Positions 42,251 to 50,588 of a stretch of 64,000 bases of DNA are shown piece after piece. The notes beneath the pieces were generated by a model. It made no database searches. It saw only the letters and a program-made list of their open reading frames with translations, and was not told the DNA's origin. The translations under genes were made by a program, and so were the position numbers. Positions within the stretch are counted from its first letter, which is position 1; each line of letters starts with the position of its first letter. Origin of the DNA: Mycolicibacterium iranicum (GTDB lineage: Bacteria; Actinomycetota; Actinomycetes; Mycobacteriales; Mycobacteriaceae); the NCBI RefSeq assembly GCF_014190915.1, contig NZ_JACHVU010000010.1, positions 89,723-153,722 on the forward strand. The letters are read 5' to 3'.

Positions 42251-42940
42251 CTAGTGCGCCTGTTCCTGTGGTTCGCCCGGGCGGGGGGAGCGGTCCCGGC
42301 TCGTGTAGGCGAGCCAGCCGACGATGCCGGCGACGACGAGCGACGCGACGCCGAGCCAGATCGCGGCACCGGTGAACGACCGCGCGCTGGGGTCGGTGTA
42401 GCGCGCCTGGGCGTTCATCGTGCTCACCACGCCGGGCCGCAGCTTCCACTCGACCACCGACGACGAGATCTCGTCTCCGTTGGTCGACGTCACCTCGCCG
42501 GGGAACGCCACGGACAGTGACACGTCGGCCTCGGAGTCGCTGAGCGAGGTCAGATCGGCGCGGCCCTCCAGGATGACGAGGTCACCCGCGCGCCGCAGCG
42601 AGATGTCGACGCCGGCGGCATCCCGGTTCATGCTCGCCAGCTGGGGCAGCTCGGCGAAGGTCAGGTCGGAGAAGACGGCCTGCGACCCGACGTAGTCGTC
42701 GCGGTCGTAGTCCGAGATCGCGACCTTCTGCGCGAACGGCAGATTGTTGAGCAGCTGCGGACCCTTGTCGTTGTCGTCGCGGGGTTTGGCCGCCGCGACG
42801 ATCTGGCCCGACACGCGATCGTCCGGGGACACGGTGATCGACGCTCTGACCCGTACGCAACCGATCAGCGACGGCGCGACCACCAGCAGCAGCAACACCA
42901 TCGCGAGCAGGCGCCGGCGGGTGCGGTGACGGTTCGGCAC
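42251..42940 (-). CDS. lppM: Lipoprotein LppM
   Basis: Exported protein of 229 residues. A signal peptide with an Arg-rich start ends in a lipobox-like LIGC at about residue 28. A beta-rich domain (about 30-185) follows, then one C-terminal membrane span (AAIWLGVASLVVAGIVGWLAY) and a short hydrophilic tail. In M. tuberculosis Rv2171 (LppM) affects phagosome maturation and binds PIM-type glycolipids, which fits its place beside idsA2 and mptA. The GTG at 42940 is chosen because the signal peptide begins there. Confidence 0.88.
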   Translation of the reverse strand: MPNRHRTRRRLLAMVLLLLVVAPSLIGCVRVRASITVSPDDRVSGQIVAAAKPRDDNDKGPQLLNNLPFAQKVAISDYDRDDYVGSQAVFSDLTFAELPQLASMNRDAAGVDISLRRAGDLVILEGRADLTSLSDSEADVSLSVAFPGEVTSTNGDEISSSVVEWKLRPGVVSTMNAQARYTDPSARSFTGAAIWLGVASLVVAGIVGWLAYTSRDRSPRPGEPQEQAH

Positions 42941-43011
42941 CCGGTCATCGTGCCAGACCGTTCCCGTCTTCGAGTTCACTGCCGGGTACGTGTTCACCGC
43001 CGCTGCTGCCT

Positions 43012-43602
43012 TCAGAGAGGCAGGGAACGGCCGAGAATCGCAAAGGCGCGCGGGTCGCCCGCAAAGTGGTAGTCGCGGATGACGTCGGTGAAACCGAGGC
43101 GGCGGTACAGGCGCCAGGCCCGGTTCGCCTCCCCGTTGATCTCGGGGGTCGACAGCAGCACCTGGGCCTCGGTGCGGTCGTCGAGGAGGCGGCGGATGAG
43201 CGCTTCGCCGAGGCCGCGGCCCTGGGCCCGCGGGTGGATGTGCAGCTCGGTGAGCTCGAAGTAGCTGGCCATCAGTTCGGCGATGCGCGCCCGGTCGGCC
43301 CCGCTGCGCCGCAGACCCGACACCACCTGCTGCTGCCACCACTGGTCGGGGGCGCCGCAGTAGCCGTAGGCGATACCGAGCAGCGGCGCCGACTCGACGG
43401 GGGTGCCGGCCGCCTCATCGTCGGGCACCTCGATCGCGGCGACGGCCTTCCACCCGCGCCGGCGGATGTGTTCGAGCCACATCGATGCCCGCTGGTCCTC
43501 GGTGCCGCGCGGATAGCGCATGGCGTCGACGTAGACGGTCAGCGCGTCGCCGAGACGCTGCTGCATATCGCTCGGCGACAGATCGATCAGACGTGTCGCC
43601 AA
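43012..43602 (-). CDS. GNAT-family N-acetyltransferase (Rv2170 type)
   Basis: Acetyl-CoA-dependent acetyltransferase of about 196 residues with the GNAT core: strand 4 LTELHIHPRAQGRGLGEALIRRLL, with the pyrophosphate-binding Q/RxxGxG/A loop, and GEANRAWRLYRRLGF at the end. Rv2170 has been reported to acetylate isocitrate lyase; whether that holds here is not known. The TTG at 43602 is preferred because GGGAGGGG lies 7 nt upstream and a GATAAT -10 box some 40 bp upstream. An ATG at 43644 would overlap that promoter and lacks a ribosome site. It heads a probable GNAT-lppM-idsA2-mptA unit. Confidence 0.82.
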   Translation of the reverse strand: MATRLIDLSPSDMQQRLGDALTVYVDAMRYPRGTEDQRASMWLEHIRRRGWKAVAAIEVPDDEAAGTPVESAPLLGIAYGYCGAPDQWWQQQVVSGLRRSGADRARIAELMASYFELTELHIHPRAQGRGLGEALIRRLLDDRTEAQVLLSTPEINGEANRAWRLYRRLGFTDVIRDYHFAGDPRAFAILGRSLPL

Positions 43603-43642
43603 GTGTCTGCCCCTCCCGAAAGTGTTCGTGCGGACGACCTCC

Positions 43643-43648
43643 ATTATC
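43643..43648 (-). promoter_or_regulatory. -10 box GATAAT of the GNAT-lppM-idsA2-mptA unit
   Basis: GATAAT on the minus strand predicts a start near 43636 and a 34-nt leader holding GGGAGGGG before the TTG at 43602. Confidence 0.45.
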
Positions 43649-43817
43649 GGGAAGCCGAGGTGTTGCCTCCCAACAGCGGTGCACGTCATAGAATCGAGCC
43701 GCGAACAAGGTGGTACGGCTCAGATTCAGCTCGTATCATCATCGTTAAGTGTCCGTACATGCGGGCACCCCCGACTTTGAATGACTGCGACGCCCCCACG
43801 GCAAGAGGGAGGGACGA

Positions 43818-44219
43818 ATGCCACTCTCCGATCATGAGCAGCGCATGCTCGACCAGATCGAGAGCGCGCTCTACGCGGAGGACCCCAAGTTCGCGTCGAG
43901 CGTTCGTGGCGGCAACCTCCGCGCGCCCTCCACGCGGCGCCGCCTGCAGGGCGCGGCGCTGTTCGTGCTCGGGCTCGCGATGCTCGTGGCCGGGGTGGCG
44001 TTCAAGGCGACCATGATCGGAAGCTTCCCGATTCTCTCGGTGATCGGATTCATCGTGATGTTCGGCGGCGTCGTCTTCGCGATCACCGGACCCCGCGTCG
44101 CCAAGGGCGACCGGGTTCCCAACGACCTGTCGGCCCAGCGCCAGAGGCGGGCGAAGGGATCCGGCGGATCGTTCACCAGCCGGATGGAAGACCGGTTCCG
44201 CCGGCGGTTCGACGAATAG
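43818..44219 (+). CDS. DUF3040 membrane protein (Rv2169c type)
   Basis: Conserved actinobacterial protein of 133 residues, function unknown. The start MPLSDHEQRMLDQIESALYAEDPKFA is the DUF3040 hallmark. Two membrane spans follow at about 44-64 and 70-91, then a basic C-terminal tail. GAGGGAGGG precedes the ATG. It stands just upstream of the dcw cluster and is closed off by a clear intrinsic terminator. TAGAAT (43689) and TATCAT (43734) are possible -10 boxes in the 170-bp region before it. Confidence 0.88.
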   Translation: MPLSDHEQRMLDQIESALYAEDPKFASSVRGGNLRAPSTRRRLQGAALFVLGLAMLVAGVAFKATMIGSFPILSVIGFIVMFGGVVFAITGPRVAKGDRVPNDLSAQRQRRAKGSGGSFTSRMEDRFRRRFDE

Positions 44220-44232
44220 GTCGACACCCCCA

Positions 44233-44267
44233 CCAAAGGGCAGCCCGATGGGCTGCCCTTTTTCTTT
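44233..44267 (+). terminator. Intrinsic terminator with U tract after the DUF3040 gene
   Basis: A 12-bp stem (AAAGGGCAGCCC / GGGCTGCCCTTT) with a 3-nt loop is followed directly by TTCTTT. It isolates the dcw cluster from upstream transcription. Confidence 0.88.
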
Positions 44268-44270
44268 GCC

Positions 44271-44290
44271 CCACTCGGCCCCACTTCACT
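44271..44290 (-). promoter_or_regulatory. Inverted pair of MraZ-box-like repeats
   Basis: On the minus strand, AAGTGGGGCC and GAGTGGGGCA follow each other with the same 10-bp period as the main MraZ boxes. The pair lies directly behind the terminator and about 130 bp upstream of the main array. Confidence 0.4.
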
Positions 44291-44420
44291 CCGTTCTGTA
44301 GCGTGAACTGGGCTTTCTCGGCCAGCTGTGTCAATCCGGGACACCGACGGCCACTCCTGTGCGCGCGGTTCGCCCTGTTGGTGGGGCGCCGGTGCGAAAC
44401 GCGCGACACGATATGGCGCG

Positions 44421-44450
44421 AAGTGGGGGATTGTGGGGTAAAGTGGCGGA
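44421..44450 (+). promoter_or_regulatory. MraZ operator: three 10-bp direct repeats
   Basis: AAGTGGGGGA, TTGTGGGGTA and AAGTGGCGGA follow each other with exact 10-bp period, about 60-90 bp before the mraZ ATG. Three such G-rich boxes are the known operator of MraZ in front of its own gene. A TAAAGT -10-like hexamer (44439-44444) lies within the last boxes, so binding would block the promoter. Confidence 0.8.
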
Positions 44451-44510
44451 CAACGGAGCGACCGGGGTTCCGTGCAAGCAAGGCTTGAGCAAGGTCTGCG
44501 AGGTGACGAG

Positions 44511-44945
44511 ATGTTCTTCGGCACCTACACGCCCAAGCTCGACGACAAAGGGCGGCTGACGTTGCCCGCGAAATTCCGCGACGCGCTGGCAGGAGGGTTG
44601 ATGGTCACGAAGAGCCAAGATCACAGCCTGGCTGTCCATCCGCGGGCCGAGTTCGAGGAGATGATCGCCGAGGTCTCCGCGAAGGCCAAGCGCGGCAATC
44701 CCCAGGCGCGTGCGTACCTGCGCAACCTGGCCGCCAGTACCGACGAGCAGTACCCGGATGCACAAGGCCGCATCACCCTCTCACCGGAACACCGCCGCTA
44801 CGCGAACCTCACCAAGGAATGTGTGGTGACGGGTTCGATCGACTTCCTGGAGATCTGGGACGCCCAGGCGTGGCAGGAATACCAGGAGCTTCACGAAGAG
44901 AACTTCTCCGCGGCCAGCGATGAAGCACTCGGCGACATTCTCTGA
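44511..44945 (+). CDS. mraZ: Transcriptional regulator MraZ
   Basis: DNA-binding regulator of the dcw cluster, 144 residues, made of two SpoVT/AbrB-like halves: MFFGTYTPKLDDKGRLTLPAKFRDAL at the start (read in parts) and the second half around DAQGRITLSPEHRRYA. It forms a ring of subunits that reads repeated G-rich boxes. The ATG at 44511 has GAGGTG upstream and matches the family start; an in-frame ATG at 44472 adds 13 non-homologous residues. It controls the genes that follow and itself. Confidence 0.96.
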   Translation: MFFGTYTPKLDDKGRLTLPAKFRDALAGGLMVTKSQDHSLAVHPRAEFEEMIAEVSAKAKRGNPQARAYLRNLAASTDEQYPDAQGRITLSPEHRRYANLTKECVVTGSIDFLEIWDAQAWQEYQELHEENFSAASDEALGDIL

Positions 44946-46059
44946 TCTGGCCACCGGCCCGCAGGCCCGTGCAGTGCGGCCTCTGCCCGAACCGGCCCTG
45001 ACGTACTTCCCCGACGTCAGGTTCGCGTACTCGGGCAGGGACCTCACTGCAGGGGCCGCCCCAATCCCTCAGGGTGCATCGATGGTGGATGACGAGCCCC
45101 ACGTCCCGGTTCTGCTCGACCGATGCGTCGACCTGCTCGCCCCCGCCCTGACGCGTGTGGAAGCCGACGGACAGGGCGCGACGCTCGTCGATGCGACGCT
45201 GGGTGCCGGCGGCCACTCCGAACGCTTCCTCACCCGCTTCCCGGGCCTGCGCGTGATCGGCCTCGACCGCGACCCCGACGCGCTGCAGATCGCCGGAAAC
45301 CGTCTCGCGCCGTTCGCAGATCGCATCACCCTGGTCCGCACCCGCTACGACGGCATCGCCTCTGCGGTGGACGACGTGCTCGGCGGCGGCTCGGTCGACG
45401 CGATCCTGTTCGACCTCGGTGTGTCGTCCATGCAACTCGACCGCGTCGAGCGGGGCTTCTCGTACAGCGCCGATGCGCCGCTGGACATGCGGATGGACTC
45501 CGGGTCCGATCTGACCGCCGCGCAGATTCTGAACACCTACGACGAGAAGGCGCTGGCACGTGTGCTGCGCGAGTACGGCGAGGAGAAGTTCGCCGGCCGG
45601 ATCGCGTCGTTCGTCGCGCGGCGTCGGGCAGAGACGCCGTTCACCACCACCGGGGAACTCGTCGAGCTGCTGTACCAGGCGATCCCGGCGCCGGCCCGGC
45701 GCACGGGTGGGCACCCGGCCAAGCGGACCTTCCAGGCGCTGCGCATCGAGGTCAACGCGGAGCTGGAGTCGCTGCGGCTGGCCATCCCCGCCGCGCTGAA
45801 CTCGCTGCGACCGCATGGACGTATCGCGGTCATGGCCTACCAGTCCCTGGAGGACCGGATCGTCAAGACGGCCTTCACCGCTGCCACGGCGTCGCGGACG
45901 CCCCCCGGTCTCCCGGTCGAGCTCCCCGGGTACGGACCGGAATTCGTCGCGCTGACCAGGGGCGCCGAGCGCGCCGACGCCGAGGAGATCGACCGTAATC
46001 CGAGAAGCGCCCCCGTCCGGTTGCGCGCGTTGGAAAAAGTTGGGGGAGAGCAGCGATGA
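44920..46059 (+). CDS. rsmH: 16S rRNA (cytosine-1402-N4)-methyltransferase RsmH
   Basis: SAM-dependent methyltransferase (MraW), up to 379 residues. The catalytic core begins HVPVLLDRCVDLLAP and holds DATLGAGGHSERFL (SAM loop), DRDPDAL, FDLGVSSMQLD and HPAKRTFQALRI. The start is uncertain. The ATG at 44920 overlaps mraZ by 26 bp and lacks a ribosome site. GTG 44974 keeps the segment LPEPALTYFPDVRFA, which resembles an N-terminal extension I recall in mycobacterial RsmH. ATG 45082 has AGGG 7 nt upstream and gives a 325-residue core enzyme. A hairpin lies at 44997-45021. The stop overlaps the next ATG (ATGA). Confidence 0.92.
   Translation: MKHSATFSDLATGPQARAVRPLPEPALTYFPDVRFAYSGRDLTAGAAPIPQGASMVDDEPHVPVLLDRCVDLLAPALTRVEADGQGATLVDATLGAGGHSERFLTRFPGLRVIGLDRDPDALQIAGNRLAPFADRITLVRTRYDGIASAVDDVLGGGSVDAILFDLGVSSMQLDRVERGFSYSADAPLDMRMDSGSDLTAAQILNTYDEKALARVLREYGEEKFAGRIASFVARRRAETPFTTTGELVELLYQAIPAPARRTGGHPAKRTFQALRIEVNAELESLRLAIPAALNSLRPHGRIAVMAYQSLEDRIVKTAFTAATASRTPPGLPVELPGYGPEFVALTRGAERADAEEIDRNPRSAPVRLRALEKVGGEQR
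44997..45021. other. Hairpin CCTGACGT/ACGTCAGG at the 5' end of rsmH
   Basis: A perfect 8-bp inverted repeat with a 9-nt loop lies between the possible rsmH starts. It could be a leader structure if translation begins at 45082, or simply coding sequence if it begins earlier. Confidence 0.4.
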
Positions 46060-47069
46060 AGGCGAAGAAGCCGGCACGCAACGGCAGCAGGGATTCCGGT
46101 CGCAGGGCCGCCCGCTCGCGCGACACCGCGACGACCCCGCAGGCCCGCGCCGCGCGCAGGGGCGCCCGCGAAGCCAAGCGCGCGGCCGTCGAGGCGCCGC
46201 CCCGCGGTGGTCGCAAGGCCACCCGCGACGCGCGCCCCCAGCGCTCGGCGCCGCGCGGCACGCCCAGCGCCCGGCCGGTCGACGTCCCCGCCCGCCCCAA
46301 GAGCGCCAGCCAGGCCAAGGCCCGGGCGAAGGCGCGCAAAGCCAAGGCGCCCAAGGTCGTCCGGCCGCCACTGCGTGAACGGCTGCTGGTCCGGCTCGCC
46401 TCGATCGAACTCAACCCGAAGCGCCTCGTCGCCCGGGTACCGTTCGTCGTCCTCATCATCTCGGCGCTCGGTGTCGGACTCGGGGTGACCCTGTGGCTGT
46501 CCACCGACGCGGCCGAGCGGTCCTATCAGCTCGGCAGCGCGCGCCAGACCAACGAGGCGCTGATGCAGCAGAAGGAAGCGCTCGAACGCGACGTCCTGGA
46601 GGCCCAGGCCGCACCCGCGCTCGCCGAGGCCGCGCGCAACCTGGGCATGATCCCGTCGCGCGACACCGCGCATCTCGTGCAGGATCCGGCCGGGAACTGG
46701 GTCGTCATCGGCACGCCCAAACCCGCGGAAGGTGTTCCGCCGCCTCCGCTGAACGCCCCGCTGCCGCCGCCGGTCCCGCCGGCACCTCCGGCGCCGCGTG
46801 TCCAGGAACCTCGCGAGGTCCCGGTGCGGATGCCGTCGGCAACGGCGCCGCTCGCTCTGCCCGGCGCCCTCCCGCTGCCCGGCGCTCAGCCGGTCCCCGG
46901 CGCCCTGCCGCTGCCCGGCGCCGTCCCGGTCCCCGCGGCGCCGGGAGCCGAAGTGCCGCATGCGGTCTCGGGTCAGCTGACAGCCCCCGGACCCGTTGCC
47001 CCCGGGCCCGTCGCACCCGCACCGGCACCGCCCGTCGTGGCCGCTCCGGTTCCCGGGGCGCCCGCATGA
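46056..47069 (+). CDS. FtsL-like division protein with proline-rich tail (Rv2164c type)
   Basis: Bitopic membrane protein of 337 residues in the position of ftsL. A very basic N-terminus (1-120, rich in Arg, Lys and Ala) precedes the span VPFVVLIISALGVGLGVTLW at about 129-148. A short coiled coil follows (ARQTNEALMQQKEALERDVLEAQ), then NLGMIPSRDTAHLV as in FtsL/DivIC proteins, and a long Pro/Ala/Val-rich tail (from about 225) with repeated PGALPLPGA units. It should join FtsQ and PbpB in the divisome. The ATG overlaps the rsmH stop and its own stop overlaps pbpB, both by 4 bp. Confidence 0.88.
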   Translation: MKAKKPARNGSRDSGRRAARSRDTATTPQARAARRGAREAKRAAVEAPPRGGRKATRDARPQRSAPRGTPSARPVDVPARPKSASQAKARAKARKAKAPKVVRPPLRERLLVRLASIELNPKRLVARVPFVVLIISALGVGLGVTLWLSTDAAERSYQLGSARQTNEALMQQKEALERDVLEAQAAPALAEAARNLGMIPSRDTAHLVQDPAGNWVVIGTPKPAEGVPPPPLNAPLPPPVPPAPPAPRVQEPREVPVRMPSATAPLALPGALPLPGAQPVPGALPLPGAVPVPAAPGAEVPHAVSGQLTAPGPVAPGPVAPAPAPPVVAAPVPGAPA

Positions 47070-49012
47070 GCCGCGACGCGGGCCGGCGCTCGAAGGCCGC
47101 GACGACCTCGAAGGCCGTAAAAGCCACGAAGGTGCCGAACCAGGAACGCTCCGCGCGCGCCCGGCGCACCCGCCAGGCGGCCCCCCAGAACGGTTTGCGC
47201 AGCGCCTCTTTCGTGTTCCGGCATCGCGCAGGCAACGCGGTCATCTTCCTTCTCCTGGTCGTCGCCGCCGCTCAGCTGTTCACCCTGCAGGTCCCGCGCG
47301 CCGAAGGCCTGCGCGCCGAGGCCGCGGGCCAGCTGAAGGTCACCGACATCGACCCGGCGCTGCGGGGGTCGATCGTCGACCGCAACGGCGACAAGCTCGC
47401 CTTCACCATCGAGGCCCGGGCGCTGACATTCCAGCCGGTGAAGGTCCGCAAGCAGTTGGAGGAGGCGTTCCAGAAGGCCGGCGAGGAGTCCGAGGAGGCG
47501 CCGGAACCCGATGCGCGCCTTCGGGAGATCGCCGCCGATATCTCCGGGCGCCTCGGCAACAACCCCGATTCGGCGACAGTGCTCAAGAAACTGCGCAGCA
47601 ACGAGACGTTCGTGTACCTCGCCCGCGCCGTCGATCCCGCCATCGCCGACGCCATCACCACCAAGTTCCCCGAGATCGGCGCCGAGCGCCAGGATCTGCG
47701 CCAGTACCCCGGCGGGGTGCTGGCCGCCAACATCGTCGGCGGTATCGACTGGGACGGTCACGGCCTGCTGGGGCTGGAGGATTCGATGGACTCGGTGCTC
47801 GCCGGCACCGACGGCTCGGTCACCTACGACCGCGGCTCCGACGGCGTCGTCATCCCCGGCAGCTACCGCAACCGGCACGACGCGGTCAACGGGTCGACGG
47901 TCACCCTCACGATCGACGACGACATCCAGTTCTACGTTCAGCAACAGGTCCAGATGGCCAAGGACGCATCCGGTGCGAAGAACGCCTCGGCCGTCGTGCT
48001 CGACGCCAAAACCGGTGAGGTGCTGGCCATGTCGAACGACAACACCTTCAACCCGGCCCAGGACATCAGCCGCCAGGAGAACCGCCAGCTGGGCAACCTG
48101 TCGGTGTCCTCGCCGTTCGAGCCGGGCTCGGTGAACAAGATGATCACCGCCGCCGCGGTCATCGAGAACAAGCTGACCACCCCCGACGAGGTGCTGCAGG
48201 TGCCCGGGTCGATCAACATGGGCGGTGTCACGGTCGGCGATGCGTGGGAGCACGGCGTGATGCCCTACACCACCACCGGCGTGTTCGGTAAGTCGTCGAA
48301 CGTCGGCACCCTGATGCTCGCGCAGCGGCTCGGCCCCGAGAAGTACTCCAAGATGCTGCAGATGTTCGGTCTCGGTCAGCGCACCGGCGTCGGGCTGCCC
48401 GGTGAGAGCTCGGGCCTGGTCCCGCCGATCGACCAGTGGTCCGGCAGCACCTTTTCCAATCTGCCCATCGGACAGGGCCTTTCGATGACCCTGCTGCAGA
48501 TGACGGGCATCTATCAGACGATCGCCAACGACGGTGTACGCGTTCCGCCGCGCATCATCAAGGAGACCGTCTCGCCGGACGGCAGCCGCACCGAGGAGCC
48601 CCGGCCCGAGGGCATCCGCGTGGTGTCCGCCGAGACCGCCCGCACGGTGCGCGACATGTTCCGCTCGGTGGTGCAGCGCGACCCCCGCGGCATTCAGCAG
48701 GGCACCGGCCCGCAGGCGGCCGTCGAGGGTTACCAGATCGCCGGGAAGACCGGCACCGCCCAGCAGATCAACCCGGCGTGCGGCTGCTACTACAGCGACG
48801 TCTACTGGATCACCTTCGCGGGGATGGCGCCGGCCGACGACCCGCGCTACGTCATCGGCGTCATGCTCGACGCCCCGCACCGCGCCGCCGACGGCTCGCC
48901 CGGGTCGTCCGCTGCGCCACTGTTCCACAACATCGCCTCGTGGCTGCTGCAGCGGGAGAACGTTCCGCTGTCGGCCGACCCGGGTGCGCCGCTCACGCTG
49001 CAAGCAGGGTGA
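47066..49012 (+). CDS. pbpB: Septal peptidoglycan transpeptidase PbpB (FtsI, PBP3)
   Basis: Class B penicillin-binding protein of 648 residues that cross-links septal peptidoglycan together with FtsW. A basic cytoplasmic N-terminus and one span (about 55-75, VIFLLLVVAAAQLFTL) precede the dimerisation domain (RGSIVDRNGDKLA) and the transpeptidase domain. Active-site motifs are SVNK in FEPGSVNKMITA, SSN in GKSSNVGT and KTGT in AGKTGTAQQI. The ATG overlaps the ftsL-like stop (ATGA). Confidence 0.96.
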   Translation: MSRDAGRRSKAATTSKAVKATKVPNQERSARARRTRQAAPQNGLRSASFVFRHRAGNAVIFLLLVVAAAQLFTLQVPRAEGLRAEAAGQLKVTDIDPALRGSIVDRNGDKLAFTIEARALTFQPVKVRKQLEEAFQKAGEESEEAPEPDARLREIAADISGRLGNNPDSATVLKKLRSNETFVYLARAVDPAIADAITTKFPEIGAERQDLRQYPGGVLAANIVGGIDWDGHGLLGLEDSMDSVLAGTDGSVTYDRGSDGVVIPGSYRNRHDAVNGSTVTLTIDDDIQFYVQQQVQMAKDASGAKNASAVVLDAKTGEVLAMSNDNTFNPAQDISRQENRQLGNLSVSSPFEPGSVNKMITAAAVIENKLTTPDEVLQVPGSINMGGVTVGDAWEHGVMPYTTTGVFGKSSNVGTLMLAQRLGPEKYSKMLQMFGLGQRTGVGLPGESSGLVPPIDQWSGSTFSNLPIGQGLSMTLLQMTGIYQTIANDGVRVPPRIIKETVSPDGSRTEEPRPEGIRVVSAETARTVRDMFRSVVQRDPRGIQQGTGPQAAVEGYQIAGKTGTAQQINPACGCYYSDVYWITFAGMAPADDPRYVIGVMLDAPHRAADGSPGSSAAPLFHNIASWLLQRENVPLSADPGAPLTLQAG

Positions 49013-49055
49013 CTCGGGCGGGCGAACTCCTGGCGGTCGGTACTGTGTCAACGCC

Positions 49056-50588
49056 ATGAACCTGCGTACCAACCACCCCGTCGGTCTCCGTCTCGACTCG
49101 CTGTCCGACCTGGTCGGTGCGGGTTCTGCCGGGGCCGGTCCGGTCCCCGGCATCGACATCACCGGCGTCACGCTGCGGGGGCAGGACGCCCAGGCCGGTG
49201 ACCTGTTCGCCGCGCTGCCGGGAACCCGCGCGCACGGCGGCCGCTACGCCGCCGAGGCCGTCGACCGGGGGGCTGTCGCGGTCCTCACCGACGCCGACGG
49301 GGTGTCCGAGATCGCCGCCTGCGGAGGGCTGGACGTGCCGATCCTGGTCCATCCGCATCCGCGGGGGGTCCTCGGCGAAACCGCGGCGGCGGTGTACGGG
49401 CGGCCGTCGGAACATCTGCGGGTCATCGGCGTGACGGGAACCTCCGGCAAGACCACCACCACCTACCTCGTGGAGGCGGGACTACGCGCCGCCGGCCGGG
49501 TTGCCGGGCTGATCGGGACCGTGGGCGTGCGCATCGACGGGCGTGAGCAGCCGGGCGGGCTGACGACCCCGGAGGCGCCCGCGCTGCAGGCGCTGCTGGC
49601 CGCGATGCTGGAACAGGGCGTCGACACCGTCGTCATGGAGGTGTCCAGCCACGCGCTGACCCTCGGCCGCGTGGACGGGGTCGCGTTCGCCGTCGGCGGG
49701 TTCACCAACCTCTCCCGCGATCACCTGGACTTCCACCCGACGATGGAGGACTACTTCGAGGCGAAGGCCCGGCTCTTCGATCCGGGGTCGATCACCCGCG
49801 CCGCGCAGTCGGTGATCTGCGTCGACGACGAATGGGGCCGCGCGATGGCGGCCCGGGCCGAGCGTCCCGTCACGGTGAGCGCGACCGGGGATGCGGACTG
49901 GTGGGTGCAGGAGGTCCGCTCGCTGGACGGCGGCGTCCAGGACTTCCTCGCCGTCGACCCGGCCGGGGTGCACCACGCAGTGGAGATCGGGCTCCCCGGC
50001 AGCTACAACGTCGCCAACGGTCTGCTCGCGGTGGCCCTGCTGGACGCCGTCGGAGTGTCCCCGGAGCAGGCGGCGCCCGGGCTGCGCAGCGCCAGGGTTC
50101 CGGGCCGGCTGGAGACCGTCGACCGCGGGCAGGGGTTCCTGGCGCTGGTCGACTACGCCCACAAACCGGGCGCGCTGGAAGCGGTCCTGCAGACGCTGCG
50201 GCAGCAGACCGGCGGCCGGCTGGCCGTGGTGTTCGGCGCCGGCGGCAACCGCGATCAGGGCAAGAGGGAGCCGATGGGCCGGGTGGCCGCCGAACTCGCC
50301 GACCTGGTGGTGGTGACCGACGACAACCCCCGCGACGAAGACCCGGCCGTGATCCGGGCCGCGATCGTGGCGGGCGCCCGGGGCGACGCCGAGGTGGTCG
50401 AGATCGGTGACCGTCGCGCCGCCATCGGCCACGCGGTGGCGTGGGCCCGCGACGGCGACATCGTGCTGATCGCCGGCAAGGGCCACGAGGCCGGGCAGAC
50501 GAGCCGGGGCGAGACGCGACCGTTCGACGACCGCGAGGAACTGGCCGCCGCGCTCGAGACACTGACCGCCCGGAGGTCGACGCTGTGA
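49056..50588 (+). CDS. murE: UDP-MurNAc-tripeptide synthetase MurE (meso-diaminopimelate-adding)
   Basis: Cytosolic Mur ligase of 510 residues. The ATP loop GVTGTSGKTTTTYLVEAG, the DHLDFHPTMEDYF region with the carbamylated-Lys site FEAKARLF, and TDDNPRDEDP are present; DNPR marks the meso-DAP-specific enzymes, as expected for mycobacteria. It begins 43 bp after pbpB, where M. tuberculosis carries extra genes including a PE_PGRS. TACTGT (49041-49046) is a possible -10 giving a very short leader. The stop overlaps murF by 4 bp (GTGA). Confidence 0.95.
   Translation: MNLRTNHPVGLRLDSLSDLVGAGSAGAGPVPGIDITGVTLRGQDAQAGDLFAALPGTRAHGGRYAAEAVDRGAVAVLTDADGVSEIAACGGLDVPILVHPHPRGVLGETAAAVYGRPSEHLRVIGVTGTSGKTTTTYLVEAGLRAAGRVAGLIGTVGVRIDGREQPGGLTTPEAPALQALLAAMLEQGVDTVVMEVSSHALTLGRVDGVAFAVGGFTNLSRDHLDFHPTMEDYFEAKARLFDPGSITRAAQSVICVDDEWGRAMAARAERPVTVSATGDADWWVQEVRSLDGGVQDFLAVDPAGVHHAVEIGLPGSYNVANGLLAVALLDAVGVSPEQAAPGLRSARVPGRLETVDRGQGFLALVDYAHKPGALEAVLQTLRQQTGGRLAVVFGAGGNRDQGKREPMGRVAAELADLVVVTDDNPRDEDPAVIRAAIVAGARGDAEVVEIGDRRAAIGHAVAWARDGDIVLIAGKGHEAGQTSRGETRPFDDREELAAALETLTARRSTL

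Noticed and set aside
44472..44510. Upstream ATG as start of mraZ
   Set aside because: It adds 13 residues without homology, while the ATG at 44511 has GAGGTG at good spacing and begins the family sequence.
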